Positions 45,825 through 55,366 of a stretch of DNA of 64,000 bases are shown here, in pieces; the first letter of the stretch is position 1, and every line of letters starts with the position of its first letter. The notes beneath the pieces were generated by a model. That model had not been told where the DNA came from. It did not search any database and saw nothing but the letters and a program-made list of their open reading frames with translations. The DNA comes from Limimaricola hongkongensis DSM 17492 (GTDB lineage Bacteria > Pseudomonadota > Alphaproteobacteria > Rhodobacterales > Rhodobacteraceae), in NCBI RefSeq assembly GCF_000600975.2, contig NZ_KK088653.1:434501-498500 (forward strand), in the 5' to 3' direction. Position numbers and translations under genes: made by a program.

Positions 45825-47372
45825 ATGCCAACCGATCCTCTCACCATCGCCGGCCTCGGCGCGGCGCTTGTCCTGCTTCTTGCGCTTGTCGCGGCGCTGA
45901 CCGGGCTCAGGGGCGCGCGCGCCACCTTGGCTGCGCTGCGCGCCGATCTCGAGGCCGGGCGCCGCGATCTCGAGGACAGCCGGGCGCAGTCCCAAGGGCA
46001 GGGCACACGGCTGCAGGAGCGCGAACGCGAGCTTTCGGCGCTCAAGGAGGAGCTGAAGGCGGCCCGCAAGGCGCAGTTCGAAAGCGACGCCGCGCATGGC
46101 GAGACCCGGTCTGCCAAGGCGGCGCTCGAAGAGGCCAAGCGCGGTCTGGAGCAGGCCCGCGACGAGTTGAAGACGCAGCTGTCGGGTCTCACCGCCGAGA
46201 TGCGCGAATTGCAGGCGCGCCATGCGCAGCTGCAATCCGATCACGCGACCTTGCAGGCGCGCAGCACGGGCGAGATCGAGGCCGCCGAACAGCGCATCAC
46301 CGAGCTCAAGGAGCTGCGCGAGGAGATGTCGCGCCGCTTCGAGGAGCTGGCGACCAAGACGCTGCGCCAGACCGGCGAGGATTTCTCCAAGGCCAACACC
46401 CAAAAGCTCACCGAGCTTCTGACCCCGTTCCGTGACCACGTCTCGCGCTTCGAGACCGAGCTGCGGCAGGTGCATGGCAAGGCCGACGAGGAGCGCGCCC
46501 GGCTCGGCCAGCAGATCGAGATGCTGACCACGCAGTCCGAGACCATCCGCTCGGAGGCCGCGGCGCTGACCCGCGCGCTCAAGGGCGACAAGCAGAAACA
46601 GGGCGCCTGGGGCGAGATGATCCTCGAACGCATCCTTGAAAGCTCGGGGCTGGAGCGCGGCACGCATTACGTCGTGCAGGAAAGCCGCACCGACGAGGAG
46701 GGCGCGCGCTGGCGGCCCGACGTGGTGGTCAGGATGCCGCGCGGCAAGAGCCTCGTGGTCGACAGCAAGGTCAGCCTCGTGGCCTACGAGGCCGCCGTGA
46801 ACGCCGAGACCGAGGAGGAGCGCGCGCGGCATCTGCGCGAGCACGTCGCTTCGGTGCGCCGCCACATCGACCAGCTTGCGGCCAAGGGCTATCACGCCAT
46901 GCAGGACGGTTCGGTCGATTACGTGCTGATGTTCATGCCGATCGAGGGCGCGTTGTCGGCGGCGCTGTCGCAGTCGGGCGATCTTACCGCCTACGCGGTG
47001 TCCAAAGGGGTCGGCGTGATGACGCCCGCGACGTTGATGGTGACGCTGCGCACGGTCGATCACATCTGGACCGTCGAGCGGCGCGAGAGCAACGCCGAGG
47101 ATATCGCGAAGCGCGCGGGGCTGCTCTATGACAAGGTCGCGGGCTTCGTCGGCAACATGGAGCAGGTGGGCCGGGCGCTGGGGCAGGCGGCGCGGGCGCA
47201 TGAAGACGCGATGGGGCAGCTGTCCTCGGGGCGCGGCAACGTGCTGGGCCAGATCGAAAAGCTCAAATCCATGGGCGCGCGGACCCAGAAAAGCCTTGGC
47301 GTCGCGTTCGACGAGGCCGACGATGACGCGCCCGCCCCGCAGGCTGTCGAGGCGCACGAACCGGCCGAATGA
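45825..47372 (+). CDS. rmuC: DNA recombination protein RmuC
   Basis: 515 residues. An N-terminal membrane helix (about 8–27) is followed by a long coiled coil (about 30–190, Glu/Leu/Arg heptads) and the RmuC domain, with KGDKQKQGAWGEMILERILE and RWRPDVVVRMPRGKSLVVDSK, which has a restriction-endonuclease-like core. RmuC limits inversion at short inverted repeats. AGGA lies upstream of the ATG. Monocistronic between the rpoD terminator and a small secreted-protein gene. Confidence 0.92.
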   Translation: MPTDPLTIAGLGAALVLLLALVAALTGLRGARATLAALRADLEAGRRDLEDSRAQSQGQGTRLQERERELSALKEELKAARKAQFESDAAHGETRSAKAALEEAKRGLEQARDELKTQLSGLTAEMRELQARHAQLQSDHATLQARSTGEIEAAEQRITELKELREEMSRRFEELATKTLRQTGEDFSKANTQKLTELLTPFRDHVSRFETELRQVHGKADEERARLGQQIEMLTTQSETIRSEAAALTRALKGDKQKQGAWGEMILERILESSGLERGTHYVVQESRTDEEGARWRPDVVVRMPRGKSLVVDSKVSLVAYEAAVNAETEEERARHLREHVASVRRHIDQLAAKGYHAMQDGSVDYVLMFMPIEGALSAALSQSGDLTAYAVSKGVGVMTPATLMVTLRTVDHIWTVERRESNAEDIAKRAGLLYDKVAGFVGNMEQVGRALGQAARAHEDAMGQLSSGRGNVLGQIEKLKSMGARTQKSLGVAFDEADDDAPAPQAVEAHEPAE

Positions 47373-47459
47373 GGAGGGCGATCCGCGCCGGTGGGGCGGG
47401 TGTTGCCGCTTGGCCACTGGCCGGGCGCGGTTCGTGAACCGGTTGGAAACCTCCTGCGT

Positions 47460-47484
47460 GATCATGTGTTGAACAGGCATGATC
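47460..47484. promoter_or_regulatory. inverted repeat before the small secreted protein
   Basis: GATCATG (47460–47466) and CATGATC (47478–47484) form a 7-base inverted repeat with an 11-base spacer, ending 18 bases before the start codon. It may be an operator or an mRNA hairpin. A second short palindrome GGTTC-GT-GAACC lies upstream at 47429–47440. Confidence 0.4.
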
Positions 47485-47502
47485 AAGACGGGAGACACCG
47501 CC

Positions 47503-47760
47503 ATGAAAACACCGATCGCCATCGCCCTCGCCGCCGCGCTGACCATGCCGCTGATGGGTATCGCGCCGGTCCTGTCCTCGGCCGCGGGTTTCATGGACGT
47601 GACCGAACCCGCCGGGCGCTATGATCTCGACGGCACGATCGAGATCCCCGTCACCGCCGCCGAGCTGTCCGATTGCCGCGCCACGCTCGAACAGGTCTTC
47701 GTCGGTGGCGAGGCGGGGGCCGCGGGCGGCCCCTCGGTGCGCTGCGTCGTCACGGGCTGA
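47503..47760 (+). CDS. small secreted protein of unknown function
   Basis: 85 residues. A Sec signal peptide spans about residues 1–27; the mature part is about 58 residues with two cysteines that could form a disulfide. No family recognised. ATG 47503 has GGGAGA at good spacing and starts the signal peptide; an in-frame ATG at 47479 would put a polar stretch in front. The next gene starts four bases after the stop, so the two are probably co-transcribed. Confidence 0.6.
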   Translation: MKTPIAIALAAALTMPLMGIAPVLSSAAGFMDVTEPAGRYDLDGTIEIPVTAAELSDCRATLEQVFVGGEAGAAGGPSVRCVVTG

Positions 47761-47763
47761 ACC

Positions 47764-48180
47764 TTGTACCGGCGCTTTGAGATCGAGACACGCGGCCCCG
47801 GCCTGACCGAGATCACCCGCGAGGTTGCGGATTGGGTCATGCAGGAGACTCCGGACGAGGCGCTCCTGACACTCTTCGTGCGCCATACGTCCTGTTCGTT
47901 GCTGATTCAGGAGAATGCCGATCCCGAGGTGCAGACCGATCTCGCGGCGTTCTTTCACAGGTTGGTGCCGCCGAGCGACGATCCTTCGATGGCCTATCTC
48001 ACACACACCTATGAGGGACCGGACGACATGCCTGGCCACATCAAGTCGGCGCTCTTGCCGAGCGCGTTGCAGATCCCGGTGATCGATGGGCGCATGATGC
48101 TTGGCACATGGCAGGGGATCTACCTGTTCGAGCATCGCGCAAGGCCGCACCGGCGCGAAGTCGTGGCTTTGCTGCGCTAA
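47764..48180 (+). CDS. YjbQ/UPF0047 family protein
   Basis: 138 residues. The family signature is complete: FVRHTSCSLLIQENADP and DDMPGHIKSAL, ending with GTWQGIYLFEHR. Some members show thiamine-phosphate synthase activity in vitro; the cellular role is uncertain. The start is TTG at 47764, giving the usual family N-terminus (YRRFEIETRGPGL); no ATG is available, and no strong ribosome binding site is present, which suggests coupling to the preceding gene. The last codons lie in a 24-base tandem duplication. Confidence 0.88.
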   Translation: MYRRFEIETRGPGLTEITREVADWVMQETPDEALLTLFVRHTSCSLLIQENADPEVQTDLAAFFHRLVPPSDDPSMAYLTHTYEGPDDMPGHIKSALLPSALQIPVIDGRMMLGTWQGIYLFEHRARPHRREVVALLR

Positions 48181-48202
48181 GGAAGTGTGGCTTTGCTGCG
48201 CT
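48163..48202 (+). repeat. 24-base tandem duplication at the end of the yjbQ-like gene
   Basis: GTGGCTTTGCTGCGCT occurs at 48163–48178 and 48187–48202. The first copy encodes the last codons of the YjbQ-like protein; the second lies after the stop. It looks like a local slippage duplication. Confidence 0.75.
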
Positions 48203-48339
48203 GATGGTCTTTGCCGTGCCGAGCGCGGTGCCGCGTCATCTGGTGGGTCCGCCGCGACCCCTACCCAATTCTTGGGCGTCCCCCTATACTGGCTGTGGAC
48301 CATGGGCACAGGCCCCCCAAGAGACCGACGAGGATCCAG

Positions 48340-48804
48340 ATGCGCTGCCCGTTTTGCGGAAATGTCGACACACAGGTGAAGGATTCGCGTCCCGCCGAAG
48401 ATCATGCCGCGATCCGTCGCCGCCGTTTCTGCCCCTCCTGCGGCGGGCGTTTCACGACCTATGAGCGGGTGCAGCTGCGCGATCTCGTCGTCATCAAGTC
48501 GAGCGGACGCCGCGAGGAGTTCGACCGCGACAAGCTGGAGCGGTCGATCCGCATCGCGCTTCAGAAGCGGCCCGTGGAGCCCGAGCGCGTGGACCAGATG
48601 ATCTCGGGCATCGTGCGGCGGCTTGAAAGCCTCGGCGACACCGACATCCCGTCTTCGAAGATCGGCGAAATCGTGATGGAATCGCTCGCCCGGATCGACA
48701 CCGTCGCCTATGTGCGCTTTGCCAGCGTTTACATGAACTTCCAGGCCGTGGGCGATTTCGACCGGTTCATGTCCGAGCTGCGTCCCAACCCGGCCTCGAA
48801 GTGA
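48340..48804 (+). CDS. nrdR: transcriptional regulator NrdR
   Basis: 154 residues, the normal size. A zinc ribbon with C3, C6, C31 and C34 binds NrdR boxes; an ATP-cone (about 49–139) senses ATP/dATP. NrdR represses ribonucleotide reductase genes. AGGATCC lies upstream of the ATG. The GTG of ribD overlaps its stop (GTGA), so the two are coupled, the usual order in this group. Confidence 0.96.
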   Translation: MRCPFCGNVDTQVKDSRPAEDHAAIRRRRFCPSCGGRFTTYERVQLRDLVVIKSSGRREEFDRDKLERSIRIALQKRPVEPERVDQMISGIVRRLESLGDTDIPSSKIGEIVMESLARIDTVAYVRFASVYMNFQAVGDFDRFMSELRPNPASK

Positions 48805-49889
48805 GCGCGGCGCGCGACCGGCGCTTCATGGCGCTGGCCTTGTCGCTGGGACGGCGCGGTCTGGGCCGGGTCTGGCCCAATCCCAATGTCGGCTGCGTCA
48901 TCGTGCAGGGCGACCGCATCGTCGGGCGGGGCCGCACCGCGGATGGTGGGCGGCCCCACGCCGAAACGCAGGCGCTCGCGCAGGCAGGCGAGGCGGCGCG
49001 CGGTGCCACCGCCTATGTCACTCTGGAACCTTGCGCCCATCACGGCCAGACGCCGCCCTGCGCCGAGGCGCTGGTGGCCGCCGGCGTGGCGCGGGTGGTC
49101 GTGGCGGCGCAGGACCCCGATCCGCGCGTTGCCGGGCGCGGTCTCGCGCGGCTGCGCGACGCGGGCATCGCGGTGGACACCGGGGTGATGGCGCAGGAGG
49201 CCCGCCACGATCTCGCCGGGTTCCTCAGCCGGATCGAACGCGGACGGCCCTTCGTGACGCTCAAGCTCGCCACGAGCCTCGACGGGCGCATCGCCACGGG
49301 CACCGGCGAGAGCCGCTGGATCACAGGGCCCGGCGCGCGGGCGCGGGTGCACATGATGCGCGCCCGGCACGACGCGGTGATGGTCGGCGGCGGCACCGCG
49401 CGGGTGGACGACCCGATGCTCAACGTGCGCGGTCTCGGGATCGACCGGCAACCTGTGCGGGTGGTGCTGTCGCGCAGGCTCGACCTGCCGCAGGACGGCG
49501 CGCTGGCCCGCAGCGCCCGCGACGTGCTGCTGTGGCTGTGCCACGCGGAGGCGGCGCCGACCGATCCATGGGTTGCGCTCGGGGCAGTGAGCCTGCCCTG
49601 CGCGGTGGAGGGCGGTCAGCTCGATGCCGCGGACGTGCTGGCGCGGCTGGGTCAGGCCGGGCTGACGCGGGTGTTCTGCGAAGGGGGCGCGGGGCTCGCC
49701 GCATCGCTTCTGGGCGCGGGGCTGGTGGACGAGCTGGTGATGTTCACCGCCGGATGCGCGATCGGGGCCGAGGGCACGCCGGCGCTGTCGGCGATGGGGA
49801 TCGGGGCGCTATCCGATGCGCCCCGGCTGCGGCTCGCGGCGCAGGAACGCGTGGGCGCGGATCTGATGAGCGTCTGGCGCCCGCAATAG
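48801..49889 (+). CDS. ribD: bifunctional riboflavin deaminase/reductase
   Basis: 362 residues. The N-terminal pyrimidine deaminase domain has zinc ligands H53 (HAET, E55), C78 and C87 ([13 protein letters not shown]). The C-terminal reductase domain begins [15 protein letters not shown] and contains [12 protein letters not shown]. It carries out the second and third steps of riboflavin synthesis. GTG start coupled to nrdR. The next riboflavin gene, ribE, lies 5.5 kb further on, beyond an EF-hand gene and the capsule genes. Confidence 0.95.
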   Translation: MSAARDRRFMALALSLGRRGLGRVWPNPNVGCVIVQGDRIVGRGRTADGGRPHAETQALAQAGEAARGATAYVTLEPCAHHGQTPPCAEALVAAGVARVVVAAQDPDPRVAGRGLARLRDAGIAVDTGVMAQEARHDLAGFLSRIERGRPFVTLKLATSLDGRIATGTGESRWITGPGARARVHMMRARHDAVMVGGGTARVDDPMLNVRGLGIDRQPVRVVLSRRLDLPQDGALARSARDVLLWLCHAEAAPTDPWVALGAVSLPCAVEGGQLDAADVLARLGQAGLTRVFCEGGAGLAASLLGAGLVDELVMFTAGCAIGAEGTPALSAMGIGALSDAPRLRLAAQERVGADLMSVWRPQ

Positions 49890-49903
49890 GGCTGACATGC
49901 GAA

Positions 49904-49930
49904 CGGCCACCCTCCGGCGGGGAGGGTGGC
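49904..49930. terminator. hairpin between converging ribD and EF-hand genes
   Basis: A perfect 11-base stem (GGCCACCCTCC/GGAGGGTGGCC) with a 5-base loop lies in the 63-base convergent gap. Neither side has a long T-run, but position suggests a two-way terminator. Confidence 0.6.
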
Positions 49931-49952
49931 CGCGCAGCTTCATGACGATGGA

Positions 49953-50420
49953 TCAGTTGTCGTCGGAGACCTCGTCCTCGTCATTCTCCAGCTCGTTGTC
50001 TCCGAGCTCGCCGAACTCGTCGTCAGAGTCGTCATCCTCGATCTCTTCGTCGCCCTCCGGCCTGTCGAGCCCGCCGAACTCGTCCTCTTCGACGTCGTCC
50101 TCGCCATCCGGGTCGCCCTCGCCGACGCGGCCGTTTTCCAGCACCTCGTCGACATTGGAGCGCACGTCGCCTTCCTCTTCGACGATGTCGTCGTTGCGGG
50201 CCTCGATCTCCTCGGCCGTCAGGCGGCCATCGCCGTCCAGGTCATAACGCAGCAGCGTCAGCCCGACCTCGCCGAAGGCGCTCGTCAGCTCGGCTTCACT
50301 CAGGTAGCCATCGGTGTCGGTGTCGACCATCCCGAATGTCGCCTCCTGCGCCTGCGCGCCCGTGGCCGCGATCCCGGTGACGAGGGCGATGGCGGTGAGG
50401 CTCTTGGTCGTGAGGGTCAT
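49953..50420 (-). CDS. secreted EF-hand calcium-binding protein with acidic tail
   Basis: 155 residues. Signal peptide to about residue 25 (AQA-QE). Two EF-hand loops are complete: D33–E44 (DTDTDGYLSEAE) and D60–E71 (DLDGDGRLTAEE), so it should bind calcium outside the cytoplasm. The C-terminal half, from about residue 78, is almost entirely Asp, Glu, Gly and Asn, of low complexity and probably disordered. AAAGGA precedes the ATG. It lies 131 bases downstream of kpsC on the same strand; a role at the capsule is possible but unproven. Confidence 0.85.
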   Translation of the reverse strand: MTLTTKSLTAIALVTGIAATGAQAQEATFGMVDTDTDGYLSEAELTSAFGEVGLTLLRYDLDGDGRLTAEEIEARNDDIVEEEGDVRSNVDEVLENGRVGEGDPDGEDDVEEDEFGGLDRPEGDEEIEDDDSDDEFGELGDNELENDEDEVSDDN

Positions 50421-50551
50421 GCAATGTCCTTTCCATGTCTCGACCGGCAGGCCCGGCGGGGCCGCCATGGTCGTATTGCGGGGCCAACGGCGCGGGCTGC
50501 GCGCCGTTCCATGACCGGCGGGCGGGTCGGTGGCATTCCGCCGAGACCCGA

Positions 50552-52552
50552 TCAGCGGCGCCAGAGCGGGGCGGTGGAGGCGAAGACGCCCTGAAGCCTT
50601 GCCAGAATGCGCAGCCCCGCCCGGCGCGGCACGGTGCCCTGCGCCAGCCGGTCGAGCGCGAGTTCGGGTGGGCAGGGGCGGCCCGTGAGGGGGTCGAAGT
50701 AGCGCGGCCAGCCGATCAACGCCGCATGGGCGAGGCTGTGGAGATCGGGCCGGGCGTGGCGGCGCGCGCAGGCCGGGCCGAGATCGCGCGTCAGCCCCCA
50801 GCCCGCATAGAAAGGCGTGCCGAGACAGGTGACGGGCACGCCGCGCAAGAGCGCCTCGAAACCCAGCCCCGAGGTGATGGTCCAGACCTCGTCGGCCACG
50901 CCGAGCGCGGCCAGCGGATCGACACCGGCCAGCACTATATCCGCGACATCCTTTGCGCCCTTCACCGCGCCGGGCCGCAGGCCGGCCTCCACGTCGGGGT
51001 GGGGTTTGTAGAGGATCACCGCCTCGGGCCGGGCAGCACGGACGGCCCGCAACAGCGCGAGATTTGTCCTGATATCGCCCGCGCCGCGCCGGATCGCGGC
51101 GTCGTCCTCGACCTGGCCGGGCACGAGGATGCGGTGGCCTTGGGGCATGTCCGGCAGCGGCGCACCCGCGAGGTTGTATTTCGAAAGCCCCGCCGCCACG
51201 AGCCGCGCCACCAGCCGCGCGGCGCGCCGGCGCGCATGGTCGGGCAAGGCGGGCGAGGCGGCGATGAGCCGCTCCAGCCGGCTTTCGCTGGCGGGATCAT
51301 AATGCAGGCCGAGATCGTCAAGCGCGAGGCTCGCGGGTGGCACCAGCGCCGCACCGAGCCCCCGCGAACGCAAAAACCCGTCCTCGACGCGCAGCGCGCC
51401 CTTTGGCGCCGCGCGGTCGCCCCATACCATGAGCCGGCGCCCGGCGGCCGTGGCCCGCGCCGCCGCGCGCGCGGGCGGATCGGCGAAGATCACGGGCCGG
51501 ACGCCGCCGAATCCCGCCTGCAAATGCCGCCGCTTCCAAAGCCGCATGCCCGTCGCGACCCAGCCCATCCGGTCTTCGCGCCAGGCCCGCGTTTCGGCTT
51601 CGAAGGTGTCGAGCGCCTCTTCGAAGCCGCAGGCGCGGTTGCGGTGCGGGTCGTGCCAATGCGGATACAGGATCATCGCGGCGGCAAAGAGCTGCGCCCG
51701 GGTCAACCGCCGCTGCCGCCGCCAGACCGGATCGCGGTCTTCTGTGAGACCCCACCCCGCATAGAAGGGCTGTCCATGGATCACCGGCCTGTGCCCGGCG
51801 AGGATCGCCTCGAAGCCCATCTGCGAGCTGAACGCATGCACCGCAACCGCCCCTTCGAGCAGCCGCCATGGCGAGACGGGGGTGTCGCAGAACGCCATGC
51901 CGGGGCCGAGATCGGCGTCGCGGAAATGGCCTGCGCGAAAGCCCTGCTGCGTCTCCGGGTGGGTCTTGATGACGATGCGGGCGTGGGGATGCGCCTCGCG
52001 CGCCTCGAACAGCATTTCGAGAAATCGGTTGCGGTCGCCGCGGCTCGCGCGCACCGCCGCATCGCCCGCGGTCTGGTCGATGACGAGCACATAGCCCGGC
52101 TCGGGCAGGGGGGCCTCGGGGTCGAAGCCCGAATATTTCGACAGATCGGCGTCGCGCAGCCGGGCGATGCCGTCGCGGGCGCGGTCGAGGAGCGCCGTGT
52201 CGTCGAGCGGGTGGGTCGCGAGCAGCGTTTCGAGATCCGACACGGTGGCGGGGTCGAAATGCACGCCCGCCTGGTCGATCAAGAGCCCCAGCGGCGGCGC
52301 CCCGGCCCGGCCCGGAAGGACCGAGCGCAGGAACGCGTCCTCGATCCGCACCAGCGCCGCGCCGCGGCGGGCGGCGATGGCTTCGCCGCGCGGCGCGGTC
52401 GGGCTCTGGCCCCAGACGCCGACAAGGCCGCCGGGCCTTGGCAGTCCGAGCCGCGGCGCATAGCCCGCCGCCCGCAGCCGTGCCCGCATCGGCGCGGCGA
52501 GAAGCCCGCCGTTATAGACGTAAAGCCGGCGCGGCCCGGTCGCGCCGGGCAA
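50552..52552 (-). CDS. kpsC: capsular polysaccharide Kdo transferase KpsC
   Basis: 666 residues formed of two similar halves, each with an FLRS segment (EDAFLRSVLPG and EDGFLRSRGLG), a KTHPE or KPHPD motif and a GQPFYAGWGL or GTPFYAGWGL motif. This duplicated structure is typical of KpsC, which adds beta-Kdo residues to the lipid anchor of group 2 capsules. The start is TTG 52552, right after the stop of the export protein gene. Works with KpsS, encoded upstream on the same strand. No kpsMT transporter genes are here. Confidence 0.9.
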   Translation of the reverse strand: MPGATGPRRLYVYNGGLLAAPMRARLRAAGYAPRLGLPRPGGLVGVWGQSPTAPRGEAIAARRGAALVRIEDAFLRSVLPGRAGAPPLGLLIDQAGVHFDPATVSDLETLLATHPLDDTALLDRARDGIARLRDADLSKYSGFDPEAPLPEPGYVLVIDQTAGDAAVRASRGDRNRFLEMLFEAREAHPHARIVIKTHPETQQGFRAGHFRDADLGPGMAFCDTPVSPWRLLEGAVAVHAFSSQMGFEAILAGHRPVIHGQPFYAGWGLTEDRDPVWRRQRRLTRAQLFAAAMILYPHWHDPHRNRACGFEEALDTFEAETRAWREDRMGWVATGMRLWKRRHLQAGFGGVRPVIFADPPARAAARATAAGRRLMVWGDRAAPKGALRVEDGFLRSRGLGAALVPPASLALDDLGLHYDPASESRLERLIAASPALPDHARRRAARLVARLVAAGLSKYNLAGAPLPDMPQGHRILVPGQVEDDAAIRRGAGDIRTNLALLRAVRAARPEAVILYKPHPDVEAGLRPGAVKGAKDVADIVLAGVDPLAALGVADEVWTITSGLGFEALLRGVPVTCLGTPFYAGWGLTRDLGPACARRHARPDLHSLAHAALIGWPRYFDPLTGRPCPPELALDRLAQGTVPRRAGLRILARLQGVFASTAPLWRR

Positions 52553-52554
52553 GG

Positions 52555-53688
52555 TCAGCGCACGGCGTCGACGGCGCCGCGCGTCGAGGTCAGCGTGCCG
52601 GTCAGCCCGCCGATCACCCGGCCGAACTCGACGATCGGTGCCTCGGTCACATAGACCGTGTCGTCGTCGCGGATCGCGAAGTCGCGGGCGATGAACATGC
52701 CGTTGGGACGGGTGAGATCGAGCACGTAAACAAGACGCTGCGTGCCGACGAGATCGTCAATGCCGGTGATCTGGCTGGCGATCACCGCGGGCTCGTTGCG
52801 GAACACGAAGACGCCGGTCGGATCGGCCAGTGTCGGGTTGAGGCCGCCGACCCGCGCGATCGCCTCGATCGCCGAGATGTTGCGGCTGTCGAAGGGCACC
52901 AGCTCCTGCGTGCCGGTGGCGCCCAGCGCGGTGTAGTCGCGCGTGTCGGCCTCGACGAGGATGCGGTCGCCGCCGCGCAGCGCGATGTCGGCGCGCGGCT
53001 CTTCGAAGAGATCCTGGAACCAGACCTCGCTCGTGGTGCTGCCGCGCGTCACCGTGACCTGTGCCACTTCGGGCCGCACCGACACGCCGCCCGCCGCCGC
53101 GAGCATGGCCGACAGCGTGCGCGTCGGGCGTTCGATCGGATAGACGCCCTGTGCGCCGACATCGCCGACCACCGAAACGGTGGAGCCGTCGCCCGCGACG
53201 CGGCGCACCTGCACCTGCGGGTCGGGGGTCTGGGCTTCGAGCTTGTCGGTGATGATGCGGCGGATCGCCTCGGGCGAATTGCCCGCGGCGCGAATCCGGC
53301 CCGCATAGGGCACGAAGATGAAGCCGGAGCCATCGACCTGCACCTCTTCGAGCACGGTGGCGTTCTGCCCGGTGGGTACCACCAGCCCGTCATCAACGTT
53401 TTCCCAGATCGTCAGCCCGAGCACGTCACCCGGCTGGATCGTGTCCGACCCCAGAAGCCCGGCCTGCGCGAAGCTGGCAGCAAAGCCCAGCGCCGGGGTG
53501 ACGCCGGCGATGCGGTTCACCCGGTCGTCCACCGCCACCACGAAGGCGTCGCCTTCGCGCAGCACCGAGCCTGCGAAGATCTCGCGCTTGTTGGGGCCTG
53601 AGCGCGGGGTGATCCCGCAGCCGGCGACGAGAGCGAGCGCGACCGCGATGGCCACGCCGCGGGCGAGGCGGTGGGGGAGGGGTGTCAC
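52555..53688 (-). CDS. polysaccharide export lipoprotein (Wza/KpsD family)
   Basis: 377 residues. Lipobox LVAGC with C24, GTG start at 53688 chosen for its GGAGAC site. The polysaccharide export domain begins IQPGDVLGLTIWENVDDG, and SLBB-type repeats follow (VSVVGDVGAQGVYPI, and LVEADTRDYTALGATG). These form the outer-membrane channel for capsule. Its stop lies two bases before the kpsC TTG, so the two are one operon. Confidence 0.9.
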   Translation of the reverse strand: MTPLPHRLARGVAIAVALALVAGCGITPRSGPNKREIFAGSVLREGDAFVVAVDDRVNRIAGVTPALGFAASFAQAGLLGSDTIQPGDVLGLTIWENVDDGLVVPTGQNATVLEEVQVDGSGFIFVPYAGRIRAAGNSPEAIRRIITDKLEAQTPDPQVQVRRVAGDGSTVSVVGDVGAQGVYPIERPTRTLSAMLAAAGGVSVRPEVAQVTVTRGSTTSEVWFQDLFEEPRADIALRGGDRILVEADTRDYTALGATGTQELVPFDSRNISAIEAIARVGGLNPTLADPTGVFVFRNEPAVIASQITGIDDLVGTQRLVYVLDLTRPNGMFIARDFAIRDDDTVYVTEAPIVEFGRVIGGLTGTLTSTRGAVDAVR

Positions 53689-53931
53689 TGCGCGGTCTCC
53701 TCGACCTGTTCCTGTCTGCCTGCGGCCCCGTGCCGGGGCCGATCTGCCTGTGCCCCCGTCGCGAGGGCGATCCGTCATCTGGCCCGTTATGCCCGGACCT
53801 TGGGCCTGTCGATCGGGGGCAACGCTCTGCCCGTTGCGGGCGAGGCTAACGCGCGCGGCCGTGCGTGACCAGTTGCCGCGCGCGGAGCCGGGCGGCGCAG
53901 GCGGCGCGGTGTGGCTTGCGCGCCGCGCCGG
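53689..53931 (-). other. 243-base gap between the kpsS and export genes
   Basis: No supported gene. Both flanking genes are on the minus strand. The region is GC-rich; I see no clear terminator for kpsS or promoter for the export gene, though one of each would fit here. Confidence 0.3.
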
Positions 53932-55230
53932 TCAGGGCAGCGCGCGCAGCGGCGGGCGCGGCGCGACCCGGCCCGTGTGCAGCGCCTCATAAGGATCTTC
54001 GACCGCGAGCATCATGTCCACGACCTGCCGCAACAGCCGCCGGCGCCCCCGCACCGAGTAGAACCCGCCCGAGACCTGGCTCGTTTCCAGCAGGAAGCGG
54101 CGATAATCGCGATAGGCGCGCCGGTCGGGGCGCAGCGGCTGGGCAAAGAATTCGGCCAGCGGCTGGGGCGAGGCGAGGTCGGGCTTGGAATAGACGGCGC
54201 GGCCAAAGGCCTTGAGCGGGATGCCGCGCCAGAGCACCTGCTGGGCGGCGGTGGAGTTGACGGTGACGGCGGTGCGCGCCGCATCCAGAAGCCGCGCCAG
54301 CTTGCCGCCGCGCAGGTAATGCACGCGGCCCTCCAGCCCGTGCGCGCGGGCGAGATCGCGGATGATCCGCTTGAGCGGGGCCTGCCCGTTCTCCAGAGGA
54401 TGCGCCTTGAAGACGAGATGGTGATGGCGCGGCGCACCGCGGGCAAAGCCCTCGATCACCAGTTCGAGGAAATCGGACATCCGGTCAAAGGGCGAATGCG
54501 CCCGAAAGCTCGCATCATGTTCGAGCTGCAGGAGCGCGAGGTGGTAAGGATAGCCGCCCCGCCGGATGCGGGCCGTCGCGACGATCCGGTCGAGCGCGAT
54601 GAAGGGCATCAGCAGCAGCCGCGTGGTATAGAGCCGCGCCTCGGTGGCGAGCGGCAGCTCGCGATGGGCGCGAAAGCCCGCATAGGTCCGGTTCCGGAAC
54701 AGCACGAACCAGTGGTAGAGCGCGCCATAGAAGACGTGCTGTCGCATGTCGCCCCAATGCGCGGGCGCTTCCGTGATCTCGGGGTCCGAGCGTTCCAGCG
54801 CCGCGCGCATTTCGTCGATGCCGATCTGCATGAGCCGCGAATGCCCGTTTGTGCCGCCGCGCTCATAGGTGACCCACCATGGCCGAAGATAGCCTTCCTC
54901 GAACACGTGCACGCAGATCCCGCGCGCGCGGGCCCGTGCCACCGCCGTGGCGTGGACGGGCCGCGTGTCGCCATAAAGCACGATGTCGGTGATGCCGTGC
55001 TCTTCGATCAGCGCGTCGAAGGCGACGGGCCAATCCTCGGCGGAGCCGCGATAGGGGATGTAGCTTGCCCGGTCGCGCCAGAAAGCCGCGTCGCCCGCGT
55101 TGAACCCCGCCCGCCAGCAGTGCGCCCCGGCGGCGCGCAGCATGGCCGCGAGCCGGTCGAAGAAGGGCCCGTGCGGGCCTTGCAGGAACAGGAAACGGCG
55201 ATCGGCGGGATCGGTCATGTAAGAGGCCAT
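53932..55230 (-). CDS. kpsS: capsule polysaccharide Kdo transferase KpsS
   Basis: 432 residues. FLFLQGPHGPFFDRLAAML at the N-terminus, HVFEEGYLRPWWVTYE in the middle and LVFKAHPLENG further on are KpsS signatures. It adds the first beta-Kdo to lyso-phosphatidylglycerol, to be extended by KpsC. Start 55230 gives MASYMTDP; ATG 55218 is a possible alternative, neither with a strong ribosome binding site. Divergent from ribE. Confidence 0.88.
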   Translation of the reverse strand: MASYMTDPADRRFLFLQGPHGPFFDRLAAMLRAAGAHCWRAGFNAGDAAFWRDRASYIPYRGSAEDWPVAFDALIEEHGITDIVLYGDTRPVHATAVARARARGICVHVFEEGYLRPWWVTYERGGTNGHSRLMQIGIDEMRAALERSDPEITEAPAHWGDMRQHVFYGALYHWFVLFRNRTYAGFRAHRELPLATEARLYTTRLLLMPFIALDRIVATARIRRGGYPYHLALLQLEHDASFRAHSPFDRMSDFLELVIEGFARGAPRHHHLVFKAHPLENGQAPLKRIIRDLARAHGLEGRVHYLRGGKLARLLDAARTAVTVNSTAAQQVLWRGIPLKAFGRAVYSKPDLASPQPLAEFFAQPLRPDRRAYRDYRRFLLETSQVSGGFYSVRGRRRLLRQVVDMMLAVEDPYEALHTGRVAPRPPLRALP

Positions 55231-55366
55231 GGTAACGGAACGATCCCTTTGGTGTCGCAGCGGCTGGGGGCTCTTTTAAGGCGCGCGGATGGCGCGGAAA
55301 AGCGCCTGCCCTTGTGCGGGCGCGGCGGCGTCTCTAGGTCTTGGGGCGCAAGACAGGAGCGCGCGC

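Noticed and set aside
48271-48290. TTGGGC and TATACT ahead of nrdR as a promoter
   Set aside because: The boxes are too close together to form a sigma-70 promoter.
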